A stretch of DNA of 64,000 nucleotides. Source: Phialocephala subalpina (lineage: Eukaryota > Ascomycota > Leotiomycetes > Helotiales > Mollisiaceae). The position numbers were made by a program, and so were the translations under genes. Location: NCBI GenBank assembly GCA_900073065.1, contig FJOG01000024.1:922973-986972 (forward strand), given 5' to 3'. Of this stretch, positions 12,123-22,553 are shown one piece after another (positions within the stretch are counted from its first letter, which is position 1; each line of letters starts with the position of its first letter). The notes beneath the pieces are model-generated. The model worked only from the letters and a program-made list of their open reading frames with translations, searched no databases and was not told the DNA's origin.

Positions 12123-12422
12123 TTAAGGGGCAACGAAGTCTTCTGAGAGCCACTCAGACCGGAAGAATTGTGTTTGGGGTTGATGGAGTCTTTTGTTGTT
12201 TTGTTTTTTACTGGCTTCCTGAATCCGCGCTCTTTCTTTTGTAATTACTGTGGTTTGTTTAGCTAGGTATCGATGATAACGTTCTGCGGTGGGTTTCTTT
12301 TTGGTAGGCGGAGAAGTGGGAGGTTCGGTTACGGGTGTAAGCGAAAACCCCGGTGGAAATAGGAGGTGAATTGAATTCAAAGGGCTGCGAAATAAAAGTG
12401 ACTTAGTAGAATGCGAGGGCAA
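12123..12422 (-). CDS. Possible small unknown protein
   Basis: 99-codon frame with a basic, helical-looking second half (PTAERYHRYLAKQTTVITKE) and a composed C-terminus (FFRSEWLSEDFVAP). It lies between the F-box and GH31 genes in a gap that otherwise has no gene. I do not recognise a family. A TTTCGCAG splice-acceptor-like site lies inside the frame near its 5' end, so it could instead be the last exon of a slightly longer gene. Support is only the open frame and its protein-like composition. Confidence 0.3.
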   Translation of the reverse strand: MPSHSTKSLLFRSPLNSIHLLFPPGFSLTPVTEPPTSPPTKKKPTAERYHRYLAKQTTVITKERARIQEASKKQNNKRLHQPQTQFFRSEWLSEDFVAP

Positions 12423-12621
12423 TTTTCTAAAGTATCAGGGAATATCCTTAATGTATAATCCACCTCCCTAGGAACTTAGTCTCAGCAACAAGGTTTTAAA
12501 GTCAAGTTCTCACCAATTCCACGCCATCGAGACCCTTATATGACTTTCTATGTTCAGAGGCTTTTTTCTAAGTCGACATTTTCGAATTCTACCTTGCAGC
12601 AACCTAGTCATCGAGACTTAC

Positions 12622-15600
12622 TCAAATACTCACCCAAAGTACAAGTTCAATCTCAGTAACACCAGCCTGCTGAACAGTGATCGTATCCTCACTCTCAAAG
12701 GCTCCTTTCACCTCCGCTCCATCGATCGAAGCCGTCTTCAATTTCCTACCAGCAACCTGTGCCTTCCATCCTGCAGCAACTTTCCCACTTTTCACAGCTA
12801 TCTTCAATTTCCCATCTACTTCCACGACCCGCAATTCCACCTTCATCTTACCCAACTGGTCAGCTTCACTGCTAGGAATCCCAACTTCGATATTCATTCC
12901 AACCTCAACATTGATGAGCCTGGACATCTCATCAGCAGTAACACAAAATCTCCGAGCGAAAAACCTTACAGAGTGTACCCATCCTCCCAATCATAAACAA
13001 TATCTCTCCCTCCCTTCCCCAACACAACCGCAGCACCCGGCCTAACTAACAGCGGCAGACTCTCAAACCCATGAACCTCTGTCACATATCCTGGCCCCGT
13101 CCTCATCTTCCCATCAAGAATGCCATACCACTCACCCTTCGGAACGTAATACTCAACTTTGCCTTCATTATTAAATACAGGAGCAACGAGGAGTGAAGAA
13201 CCGAGCATGTATTGAGTATCGAGATGCCATGTACTTCGATCTTCGGGGAACTCGAGGAATGTTGCTCGCAGCATGGGGAGGCCGGTGAGGTGGGAGGTGA
13301 TGGCGGTGGAGTAGAGGTAGGGGATTAGGCGGTGTTTGAGGTCGACGAATTTGCGGAGGATGAGGGATGCTGAGTCGGTTGGGTCGATGAGCCAAGGTAC
13401 CTAGTTTTCATCGTAAGTCCAATGTGACGAGGCAGCTGAAGTTGCGAGAGAGGGCTCGAGCAGGCGTTTTCGGAGAAATAGGTAGGCAGGGAGGAAGAAT
13501 TGCGGAGACTTACTCTGTAGCTGCCACTTCCGTGAAGACGTGAGTGGCTGGACAGCAAGCCGAAGGCAATCCAGCGTTTGTACAATCTATTGATGGGAGT
13601 TAATATGAACATCTTCTTTTTGGATAGATCTCGGCTTACCCAGGATCAGGATTTCCCTCAAAGCCACCAATGTCATGAGCCCAATAGCCAAAACCGCAAA
13701 GACCAAGACTCAATCCACCCCTCAGCGTCTCAGCCATCGCCTCAAAAGTACTGAAAGGATCTCCACCCCAATGCACAGGAAATCTCTGAACACCAGCAGT
13801 AGCCGAACGTGCAAACAAAGCAGCATTGTTCTTGCCGAATGCATTTTCGAGCACTTCGAACGTGACTTTGTTGTACAGATATGGGTAAAAATTGTGCATT
13901 TTCTCGGGATCGGATCCCTCTAAGTACACGGTGTCGCCTGTTGGGATACGTTCGCCGAAGTCAGTCTGAAAAATGTTAGCAGTTGGCGGGAGTGAGGTGG
14001 TGAAATGGGCGAACTTTGAAGGAATCGACTCCGATTGCCACTAGCGCCTCGAGCTTGCTCTGGTACCATTTGCATGCTGCTGGATTTGTGAAGTCAACGA
14101 AGGCCATACCAGCTTGCTGTAATCACATAAGCTAAACGCCAGGCTCGAGCAAGAACAATGACTGACCCAAAAATCGTATTGCCAGACGGAACCATCACCA
14201 CGTTTGATGAAATATCCACCTTCAACTCCCTCGTCGAAGATTTCACTCTCTTGAGCAATATATGGATTTATCCAGCAGCAAATCTGGCAATCTTCGTCAG
14301 AATATGCAGAATTTACATAGGGACATCTTTCACTTACTTTGTTGCCCCTCTCCTTGATTCTTGCGATTTGCCCCTTGGCATCCGGAAACATCTTCTCGTC
14401 AAACTTGAAATTGCACCACTCGAACCCCTTCATCCAGAAACAGTCGAAATGGAAAACACTAGTATGAATCTCTCTCTCAGCCATACCGTCGAGAAATTTG
14501 TTCACAGTGTTCTCGTCGTAGTCGGTGGTGAAGCTGGTGCTGAGCCAGAGGCCGAACGTCCATGGGGGTGGTAATGCTGGACGACCGGTGATCGTAGTGT
14601 ATTTCTGGATGATGTCTTTTGGTGTTAAGCCGTGGATCAGGTACATCGAGAGACTTTCGCCAGGAATTGCGATGTTTATTCTTGTCGTGCCTGTTTTGTT
14701 AGCTTGGTGTTTGAAGAGGGAGTTTAGGGCCGTCCTACGCTCAGTTTGGATCTCGAAAGATCTGATTGATCGAAGAGTCAGCAATTTACCCCTCAAGGGT
14801 GATTGAAAGATAGATGAAAAAAGAGGACCGCATTAGGTTGAGGTGAGAAAACACGATGTGAGAAAGAAAGGAGTTTTCCGCATGCTGAGAAAAGGAAATC
14901 TGGGGACTTCGGACATTAGCGACGGGCTTGGGATGAACACTCCATATCCAGCCGAGGTCAGAAAGAAAGGGATGTTTTTGTAAGTGAGCTCAGAACCAGT
15001 CCCTCCATCATCATTCCACATCTCGACTGTCTGAAGAACAGAGGTCAGCATCATGAACTTTTTGAGAATCGTCATACATACTTGACCGTTCTTCTGGAAG
15101 GGACCAAAACGCTCTCCCAAACCAAAAACTTTTGCACCAACTGCAAGAGTTAATTGATAAGTCACCCATCGTTTACCCTTGCCCGGATCCGTGTAGTTGG
15201 CTTTGGGATGGAGAGCTGTCGTGTTCTGCTTGACATAGCCAACTGATCGCCAGCCCAGATTTGTCAATACCTCACCTCCAGCAAAGAAATCAATGTTAAA
15301 CGATTTGGGAGCAGTGTTGACGACAGCAGATAAACTTCCTCCTTCGATGCTCAGATTGGATTCTGCTTTAGAAGTGGAAACTGCTTTGGCATGTTTGGGC
15401 TGCTTATTAGGAAAGAGTTCAAAATGAGGCCCATTCGTGACGTTTTTCTGAGCCTTCCAATGCGTGGACGACAGGAGGAGTACATCGTCAAAAGGGGAAG
15501 ATATATTGTGTGTCAAGGTAGGAGCATTGAGAATATCTCCACGATGATTGACCGGCTTGGAGGTCTAATAATAAATGTCAACGAAAGGTTCATAGATAGA

Positions 15601-15730
15601 AACATGGATGTGAACTTGCAGTAACGAAATATAGCGAGTCTTCACGTGCTTCCGACTTGACGACCTCCACTGCCCAGTCGATTATTGTGTCCGGGGCAGG
15701 ATGCCAGCAACCATGAGAAAACTTGACCAT
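12622..15730 (-). CDS. GH31 alpha-xylosidase, cytosolic
   Basis: Eleven exons: 15730-15620, 15564-15082, 15030-14915, 14761-14739, 14690-14338, 14283-14167, 14116-14015, 13965-13640, 13586-13514, 13400-12970, 12919-12622. They join to 810 aa without a stop and follow the bacterial alpha-xylosidase YicI throughout. The nucleophile motif KTDFGER spans the exon 7/8 junction. The acid/base motif is WAHDIGGFE. LLSSHSRLHGSGSYR and a C-terminal beta domain follow. There is no signal peptide (start MVKFSHGCWHPAPD), so it should act inside the cell, removing alpha-xylosyl groups from xyloglucan oligosaccharides such as isoprimeverose. Oddities: intron 1 is GC-AG, exon 4 is only 23 nt, and the exon 3 donor (GTCCGA, 14914) is weak but keeps frame and alignment length. 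A GTGAGT lies at the very 3' end, so an extra terminal exon cannot be excluded. Confidence 0.9.
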
Positions 15731-16586
15731 GGCTAGACAGTATGGAAAGCTTGCATTGGATGCTTCGCATAGAGTTCTGTGGGATTGTTCTTCTTTTTAA
15801 AGTGCATATCGTGTTCATCGTGACTTTCGTCCAACTTTCAACAATCCACAACGCAACGGATGTCGCGGACAACACTCAACCTCTAATTCCAACCCACTTC
15901 TGCCTTTAACCGTTCACTTTACCCGGAAGCCTCATCTGAATGTTGACCGCTGCGAACAGACCTTGAGAATCTTTCGATTCTGTGTCGAGGTGGAACTCGA
16001 TGTCTTGGACAGTCCTTCAAGACTCACCCTTCAGATCAACCTTGGTGGTACCTGCTTTAGTGCGGAGGCGGAGAAATCACCAATGGGCGACATGGAAGCC
16101 GCTTCTCCCCGCTGAACTCGGGGTTGACATCCTTTCTTAGGAATTGAGCAAAAGTGGGATGAAAAAGGAAGAGAAAGCTGGGGACAAACACGAGGCAGTG
16201 TGAGGCGAGTTTTGACGTGCCAAGACAAACGCGCCATGCGCGGGATCACAACCTCGTCGATCCTTCCTCCTCTACAACCCCAATCGTAGACAACTTCTTC
16301 GCACATCTCTATTTAACCGTTCTATTTATCCTCTTAGGAAAGAGCAAAACACATGCTCCCCCACGCCAACTTCGGTCGTTGCGAAACGCTCTTTTCGCGC
16401 TCAAGTGTGCCGAGAACCCGAGCTTGAAGCAAAGCAACAAATGTCTGCGTATCAACATCGTTCTGGGTTGATTTACGACCCCTCAATGCATGCCAAGCTG
16501 GTTAAATGCAATGGATAAGTTCTACAAAGCTTGCGGTGACCCTCTCCAGTGAGACAAATGATCCGATCTATCCTTCGATTCCGAGC

Positions 16587-16622
16587 GCGGGGTCCCAGGA
16601 CCCTGGGGCGGGAAATCTGGGG
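16587..16622 (+). promoter_or_regulatory. Cluster of three CreA-type sites
   Basis: GCGGGG at 16587, CTGGGG at 16603 and CTGGGG at 16617 each match SYGGRG, the site bound by the carbon-catabolite repressor CreA/Cre1. They lie 63-98 bp upstream of the TATATATA of the MFS sugar transporter. Close pairs or groups are what functional CreA targets usually show. Repression on glucose is inferred, not shown. Confidence 0.5.
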
Positions 16623-16684
16623 TTGACCAATGTACTTGTTGTCCTTTACCAAGGGGGCAGACCATGCTGGTCATGATCCTCCGG

Positions 16685-16692
16685 TATATATA
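16685..16692 (+). promoter_or_regulatory. TATA box of MFS sugar transporter
   Basis: TATATATA 105 bp upstream of the transporter ATG at 16797, followed by a pyrimidine-rich leader (CTCTTCTTCCCTCTGC) just before the start codon. Confidence 0.55.
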
Positions 16693-16796
16693 GAACAAAG
16701 CCTTCTACCCCAGAACTCCTTCGAACCGACAGCTCATTTCGTTGTATTCATATCAGCCCATAACTGGGCTCGAGCTCTTCTTCCCTCTGCAACAAT

Positions 16797-18583
16797 ATGG
16801 CAAAATTACAGCAGTCTGTTAGTTTGTATACATGGGGATGCAGTTTGTTTGCAGCTGTCGGGTCTTTGTTATACGGAATCGACTCGGGAATCATCTCAAC
16901 GACCATCTCCCAGCCCGCTTTCCTTGAACATTTCGCGCCTTTTACCCCAAGCATCAAAGGTGCTGTTGTTAGTATCTTCTCAGCTGGCGCTCTCTTTGGT
17001 GTCCTGTTTGCTGGATGGGCTGCCGATTATTGGGGTGGGTACTTTTCATTGAAATACTTAATCTCTCCAGGCACGGGGCGTGACTGATGGGTTTCTACTA
17101 GGCCGCAAGAGGACTATTCAATTTGCCGCACTATTTGCCTTGATTGCTGGAGTCATTCAAGCAGTTTCGGTCAACGTTGGAATGCTCATTGCTGGTCGGA
17201 TTATAGGAGGATTTGCTGTTGGTATCATGAGTAAGTTGCCACTCCCAATCGATGGGCTTGTCCTTACTGACCATTGATAGACATGACCATTCCTATCTAC
17301 AACAGTGAGATCGCACCTCCAGCGAAGAGAGGTATGATTGCAGGCCTTCATGCGCAGTTTGTTGGCATTGGCTTTGCTGTTGCGAATGTAAGCAGGCCCT
17401 ACGAGACCTCAAACCCGCCCGACTTTCATCACTAAAACTAAAGTCTCCAGTGGATTGGTTTCGGCTGCTCCTACTCTACCAATAGCTTCCAGTGGCGCTT
17501 CCCACTCGCTGTCCGTACGCATTCTTCCCAAATTACTTTTCAGATCAATCTTCTCTAACACACCCAGAATGTCTGCCAGCCCTGATCGTTCTGATCGGCA
17601 CCTTCTGGCTCCCCTACTCGCCCAGGTGGCTCCTCGAAAAAGAACGTGATGAAGAAGCCTACGCAGTCCTCAAGCGCCTGCACGGCAACATCGGCGCCGA
17701 CGAATCCTTCTTCCGCGCCGAATTCGCCCAAATGCGCGACCAGATTCGATTCGAAAACAGCATCAAATCCACGTTCACAGACCTATTCACCAAACCTTCC
17801 AACAGAAGGCGTCTTATCCTTGCAGTCCTGGTCCAAGTATTCACTCAATTGAGTGGTATCAATGTAATAAATTATTATCAGACGGATCTTTATAAGGGGT
17901 TGGGGATTACGGGACACAGAGTTACATTGTTGGCTAGTATTTATGGGATGGTGGGGCCGCTAGCTAACGTGGTTTGTTTGTGGTTTGTGGATAGTTGGGG
18001 GAGGAAGAAGACGCTTTGGATCACCGGCATTATTATGGCGGTTGATATCTCGCTGGTTATGGCCATGACTGCTTCGTTTAGCAAGACCAGTAATGAAGTT
18101 GGGAAGGGCTTTGCGATTGCATTCATTTTCTGCTTCTCGATCATGTAAGCTGGACCCCCCCCTCTTTCTTCAACCTGAAGCTAATCGAGAACTTGCAGTT
18201 ACTCCCTCGGCTACAACTCCATCCATTACATCTACGTCCCAGAAATAATGACAATGGCCATCCGCGCCCGCGGTTCCTCTATCGCGGTGTGCTCCAACGT
18301 CCTCGTCAACATCATCTTCAACCAAGTCTCACCCATCGCATTTGCCCATGTCGGCTGGAAATACTACTCCCTTTTCCTCTGTACAAATTTACTTGGCGCT
18401 GTAGTGGTGTTCTTGATGTTTCCGGAGACGAAAGGGAAGAGTTTGGAGGAAATCAGTGCGATTTTTGGAGACGAGGTTATTTTGCCAGATTTGGCGACTA
18501 TGAGGGAGAAGGATATGGAGGTGGAGGTGGGTGAGGAGGAGCATGTTGAGCATCAGGAGATGGAGGGGGAGGGGCGGAAGTGA
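16797..18583 (+). CDS. MFS sugar porter
   Basis: Six exons: 16797-17034, 17102-17230, 17281-17387, 17451-17514, 17568-18144, 18199-18583; 499 aa. The five introns are 50-67 nt and all GT-AG. The sugar-porter signature is complete: DYWGRKRT after TM2 (across intron 1), the TM4/5 region with AGRIIGGFAVGIM then YNSEIAPPAKRG, SPRWLLEKERDEEA after TM6, QLSGINVINYY in TM7, DSWGRKKT between TM8 and TM9, and PETKGKSLEEI after TM12. This is a plasma-membrane, proton-coupled sugar transporter. Its substrate cannot be read from sequence, but its position head to head with a cytosolic alpha-xylosidase suggests xylose-containing di- or oligosaccharides. The C-terminus is acidic (Glu-rich). Confidence 0.92.
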
Positions 18584-19033
18584 GGTGGATCGCTGTAGGT
18601 CTTGGACCGGTTTAGCGAGCCCCTGATCTCGGCCACTGTAGAAAAGTGTTGAATACGAGAGGTAGTTAAAGCTCTTAAATCACTATTTGTGCCTTAAATT
18701 TGGTTTTCTGCAGAAGTTTTTGCTAACATCTGTCTGCAAGAGTAGACTTCGAAGTCTATTTTGAGATGGATCTGATGGAACACGTGACTATATAGCCCCT
18801 TTAAGTCATACTTGGTTTCTAGAGTCATTTCAGGTGAAAGTGGTTGGGGGCCATGTCATCAATCAGATTCAGTCTAGCTGGCATGCAGCTGAAAAGTTGG
18901 CTTATCCTTGTCAAATCAAAGATGCAGGTAACTGCAGCTCAGCTGGAGCCTCGTTTGACCGGCCGTAGTCAAGAAGCAACAGACACCCAAAAATATTTTC
19001 AATGCACGCAACGTTGAAACAGCTTCATCAAGA
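18584..19033. other. Intergenic, nothing recognised
   Basis: 3' flank of the sugar transporter and 5' flank of the membrane-protein gene. No coding or RNA signal was recognised. A CACGTG lies near 18781. Confidence 0.5.
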
Positions 19034-20815
19034 ATGGATTTTTCCCAGCCGAGCATGGCTACTGTTACTAAACGTATCGCTTTTCTCTTTCTTGTGAGCC
19101 TTTGCAGCGCAGCACCACTTTCTCCCACGCCAGCCTTGCCAGCACACACGCGACAAGTAGCCTCTGCCACGCAATGCCAGGGCTTCGATGGAAATTCAGA
19201 CTTCTATGGACTGGGAATTCGCATCGGTGTCTACCTCCAATGGTTCTCAGGTCTCCTCGCCAACAGCTTCCACGCCGAGTCCATCCACGACATCCTTTCC
19301 ACCAACACAATCTTCCTCCTAGCCTTGTTCATTGCCCTTGCGATTAGTACAGCAAAAGATACCATACATGCTTCAGAAGTCTTCATCCTCCTCCAATTTT
19401 ACTTTGGTTTCTTGTTCACCGTTTCTTCGACGTATGGCTTGCGAGTCAGAGCGAAGTCCACTTCGCCAGCTGAGTACAACCGTTTTGTAGAATTTCCAGT
19501 CCTAGGAGCGACGATTCGTGCTTGTTTAGCTGGGGCTATATGTTCCTATAATGCATGGTTCTGGTTCGACGGCGTTGAGAGGTTGAGCAACGGCATATTG
19601 AACGACTCAGTTTGTCCTCCTAGGCTCTTCTTCTTTCGATCCTTCGACATCTCGAATTCAGATGGCATGCGCATCTTTCTCAAGATCACTTCAGTTTTAC
19701 TTGCCATCATTTTTGGAACGACGACTCTCGCCGAAATCGAGCTGCTGGTGTGGAACTGGATATTCTATGCCTTGATGGCTACCCAGACTGTGATGCTGAT
19801 TCAGTTCCATTCGATCTTTCACAAGATTACCTCCGGTACACACAAAAGACAATTGCTCCTGTGGTCGATATCGCTTTTGAAAGTCTTGCAATACTCTCCT
19901 GTTGTCCTCATTGGAACACCTTAGATACTCTTGAATGGAAATAGTGATCTTGGGTTTAGAAGATCGCAGTCTTGGATCTTGATATGGCTCTCAATAATTG
20001 TCATCCTTGTCATTGCATTCGTCATGACGATGTTCGGGGTCTGGATACTCTGGGATATTATTAAATGGCCTATACACCAGATACAGTCATGCTTTCCATC
20101 TAGAAATGATGAAGTAGGTGTGTCTGTAAGCGCGCCAGAACTGCCAGGTGAGATTGCTGGGAAACAAGTGGAAAAAGCCGAGATGAAGGAACCTCCAAAC
20201 AGCGTCCGGTCCTCCTTAAATTTCGTTACTGCGCCTTCAAGCACACCTCAATCAAATGAAAAAGATGCCCCACGCAATAAGGCAATGGGACCTGTGGCAG
20301 CGGCATCCAGGACAGAAGATCTCAAGGCAGAAGATCCCAAGGCAGAAGATCCCAAGTCGGAAGACATCAACCAGTCCCCAAATCAAGCTGCAGCCCTAGG
20401 ACGAAGAATCCTCAGCGGTGCAGAGCACTCCAAAGCTGACCACCTCAAAGTCCAGGAACCAGGAGCTATCAAGGCAGAAATCTCAAATACTGTCAACACC
20501 GAGCCACTGACATCTAGATACAAAGGAAGGATGCCAATACCAAACGGTTCCTCCAACAGTCTCCGAAACAGAATCAGGACTTTTTGGAAAAAGTTAGGGG
20601 AGTTCGATGCTTCCGAGATCAAAGCACTAGACATCGTCCCGATCATCAACTTCGTCATTATTGTGTGGTCCATTCTCAGCATCGAGCTTATGATCCCTTG
20701 GAATCGCATCGAGAATGTTCACAGTCTAGAATCGGTTGGCCAGTTGATCCCGTTTGTTATTGGTATTGTTGGGTTTCTGAAATTACTGGGTGATATGTCC
20801 GTGACTTGGACGTAA
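19034..20815 (+). CDS. Fungal multi-pass membrane protein, interrupted by in-frame TAG
   Basis: One frame runs 19034-20815 and is broken only by a TAG at 19922-19924. The first part (296 aa) has a signal peptide (IAFLFLVSLCSAAP) and the segment FYGLGIRIGVYLQWFSG, followed by several hydrophobic helices. The second part opens with a long hydrophobic stretch (SWILIWLSIIVILVIAFVMT), has a charged, low-complexity cytoplasmic loop, and ends with a hydrophobic IVWSILSIELMIPWNRI and SVGQLIPFVIGIVGFLKLL. Both halves look like the N- and C-terminal parts of one fungal family of membrane proteins of unknown function. The stop might be removed by a short unannotated intron (a 42-nt GT...TTAG is in frame), be read or edited through, or mark a pseudogene. 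Confidence 0.65.
20312..20371 (+). repeat. 15-bp tandem repeat inside a coding region
   Basis: Three near-identical 15-bp units (20312-20326, 20327-20341, 20342-20356; consensus GCAGAAGATCCCAAG) and a fourth diverged unit encode an EDPKA-type acidic repeat in the cytoplasmic loop of the membrane protein. Confidence 0.75.
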
Positions 20816-21206
20816 TCGTTAATTTTCATAAAAATCAGGGCAAGGAGGTCTCTCAATCTTAGGGGCGGAGTCGAGGCTGAATACGTTCACTAGGTCACGT
20901 TGTTGCGTTTTGACAACAATGCCTCAAATGCAGAAGACCGGCCTGCAGTTAACAGGGAAACCTATACAGAGAGGGATATTAACGAGGGGGAAGATAATCT
21001 CGCAGGTCATACTTTATAGCAGCGGAGGGAAGCCAAGTAAGGGATGAGAACATGGTACGTCAGCGTTCTCAATCTCCCAGCCTCTCCCTGGACTTTCGCG
21101 AACCGCTTTGTCTGAACAAGGACGGTAATTGGCCAAGATCATGATGCTTTACTGCTTGTAGCATTTCAGCCTGGCCAAGCCTCCTCAATTGTCCTGTAAA
21201 GGCTAA
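20816..21206. other. Intergenic, nothing firm
   Basis: No clear coding frame. It may hold a 5' exon of the next gene, because that gene's frame opens at a splice-acceptor-like CTAAG at 21203-21207. Confidence 0.4.
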
Positions 21207-21207
21207 G

Positions 21208-21764
21208 ACACCAAAAATGCTCTTGTGCGTATTGAAATATCCATGCTAACGATTTTTTCAAAGAACGCTACCCATGACCCCGATGAGCCCAGAACCGGCA
21301 CAAAACTCGAAACACTCACTTTCGGAGAAGCAACACACGGACCACCATTATCCGTATATTGGACCCTCAAAATCACCATACTATTCATCAAGAACATCAA
21401 GACTGAGTTGGAATTAGCTAGGACCCAACCCTTCTTGCGAAAATTCATCGGTGATCAAATCACAACCATCCTAAACGAAGTTGCCAATCAAGAGGAAGAA
21501 AGCATGCCAAAAGCGAACGCAAGGCTCGCGCTGGACCTTTCTAGGAAGATGCAACGAGAAGCGGATAAACCAGGTGCGACGGCTAAAGAGAAGGAGGAAG
21601 CAGAGAGGAAACTGGACGAAGAGCTTTGCAAGATTGATCTGAATCCTATTGCGTTGGCGGAAACTTGGTTCGCGAAGTATTTGTCGAGTTGGAAATGGTT
21701 TATAGGAACGAGAATCGGAGAAATTCGCAGAGAGGCGAGGAAGAGATCAAATAGGAGGGACTGA
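21208..21764 (+). CDS. Unknown helical protein, 5' end uncertain
   Basis: An open frame of about 185 codons ending at 21764, with first in-frame ATG at 21243. It contains a hydrophobic YWTLKITILFI segment, a predicted coiled-coil-like Glu/Lys-rich stretch (AKEKEEAERKLDEELCKID) and a basic C-terminus (RIGEIRREARKRSNRRD). I do not recognise a family. Upstream of the ATG the frame stays open to a TAA/CTAAG at 21204, so an upstream exon joined at this acceptor is possible. It lies just downstream of the membrane-protein gene in the same direction. Confidence 0.45.
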
Positions 21765-22553
21765 GTGTCACCTTTGTATGGGCAAGGGAGTAAGTGCTTT
21801 ACAAAAAGTTGGATAAGCGATGCATAGTTCCAAGAAAGTAATGGTGGAAGGCACGAGGCCTGTAGGAGAGATTCGGAAGAGGGGTAATAGTGAGGTAAAT
21901 CGTGAAGGAATGATCCAGAGGCGGGGTACTGTAACGAGAACAAATGCAAGCATTGGACAAAATAACGTTAATAGTACCCCAGGCTAGGTAGGCACTTGCC
22001 GCCATATTTCTTGAGAAGCCCTTCATCACACTGATCCATCGTCACTCTCCAACCTCACCCCAAAATTCCTACACCCCCCATCCTCCCTTACAGCATCATC
22101 AACCCAAACCTGACACTGTCTCAACCTCCCCTTGTTCCCGCCCCTCGCTAGCTCAAACTCTTGTGCAAAATACCTGAGAAACGTGATGCAAAGATCTAGG
22201 ATTGCGGTTTGGTAGGCTGGTTCAACGGTAAGACAGGGAATTTTCCGCTAGAGGTTCTCCATTATTGCGTAGCGGGATATGATGCTGACGATTTCGAGGA
22301 GTTAGGTGGTGAATTGGCTAATAATTTCTAAGTCGGCGGGTTAGAGAGGTTTGGGACGGAGGGAGGAGGCTGGTTGAGGAGATCTGGTTGCTGGGTTAGT
22401 GAGGATGATGAAAAGGAGGAAGGGGTAAGAAGAGAAGGGGTGGAGACTTGCGGTGGATGCTGAGGTGCTAACTAAAGTTTCTGTCTGCCATTGCTTCCTC
22501 CCTCCCAGGCTCAATGATTGTTGAGAGGGGAGATAGCAGATAGAGCTCGAGCG
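21765..22553. other. Intergenic between converging genes
   Basis: 3' flanks of the unknown gene (plus) and HET gene 1 (minus). No coding or RNA signal was recognised. Confidence 0.5.

Larger units (their letters stand above)
15731..16796. promoter_or_regulatory. Shared divergent promoter of GH31 and sugar transporter
   Basis: The 1,066 bp between the two start codons must carry both promoters. A GGCTAG (XlnR-type GGCTAR) directly abuts the GH31 ATG at 15731, but this could be chance. On the transporter side there are three SYGGRG matches (16587-16622) and a TATATATA at 16685. No conserved coding frame was recognised. Confidence 0.6.
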
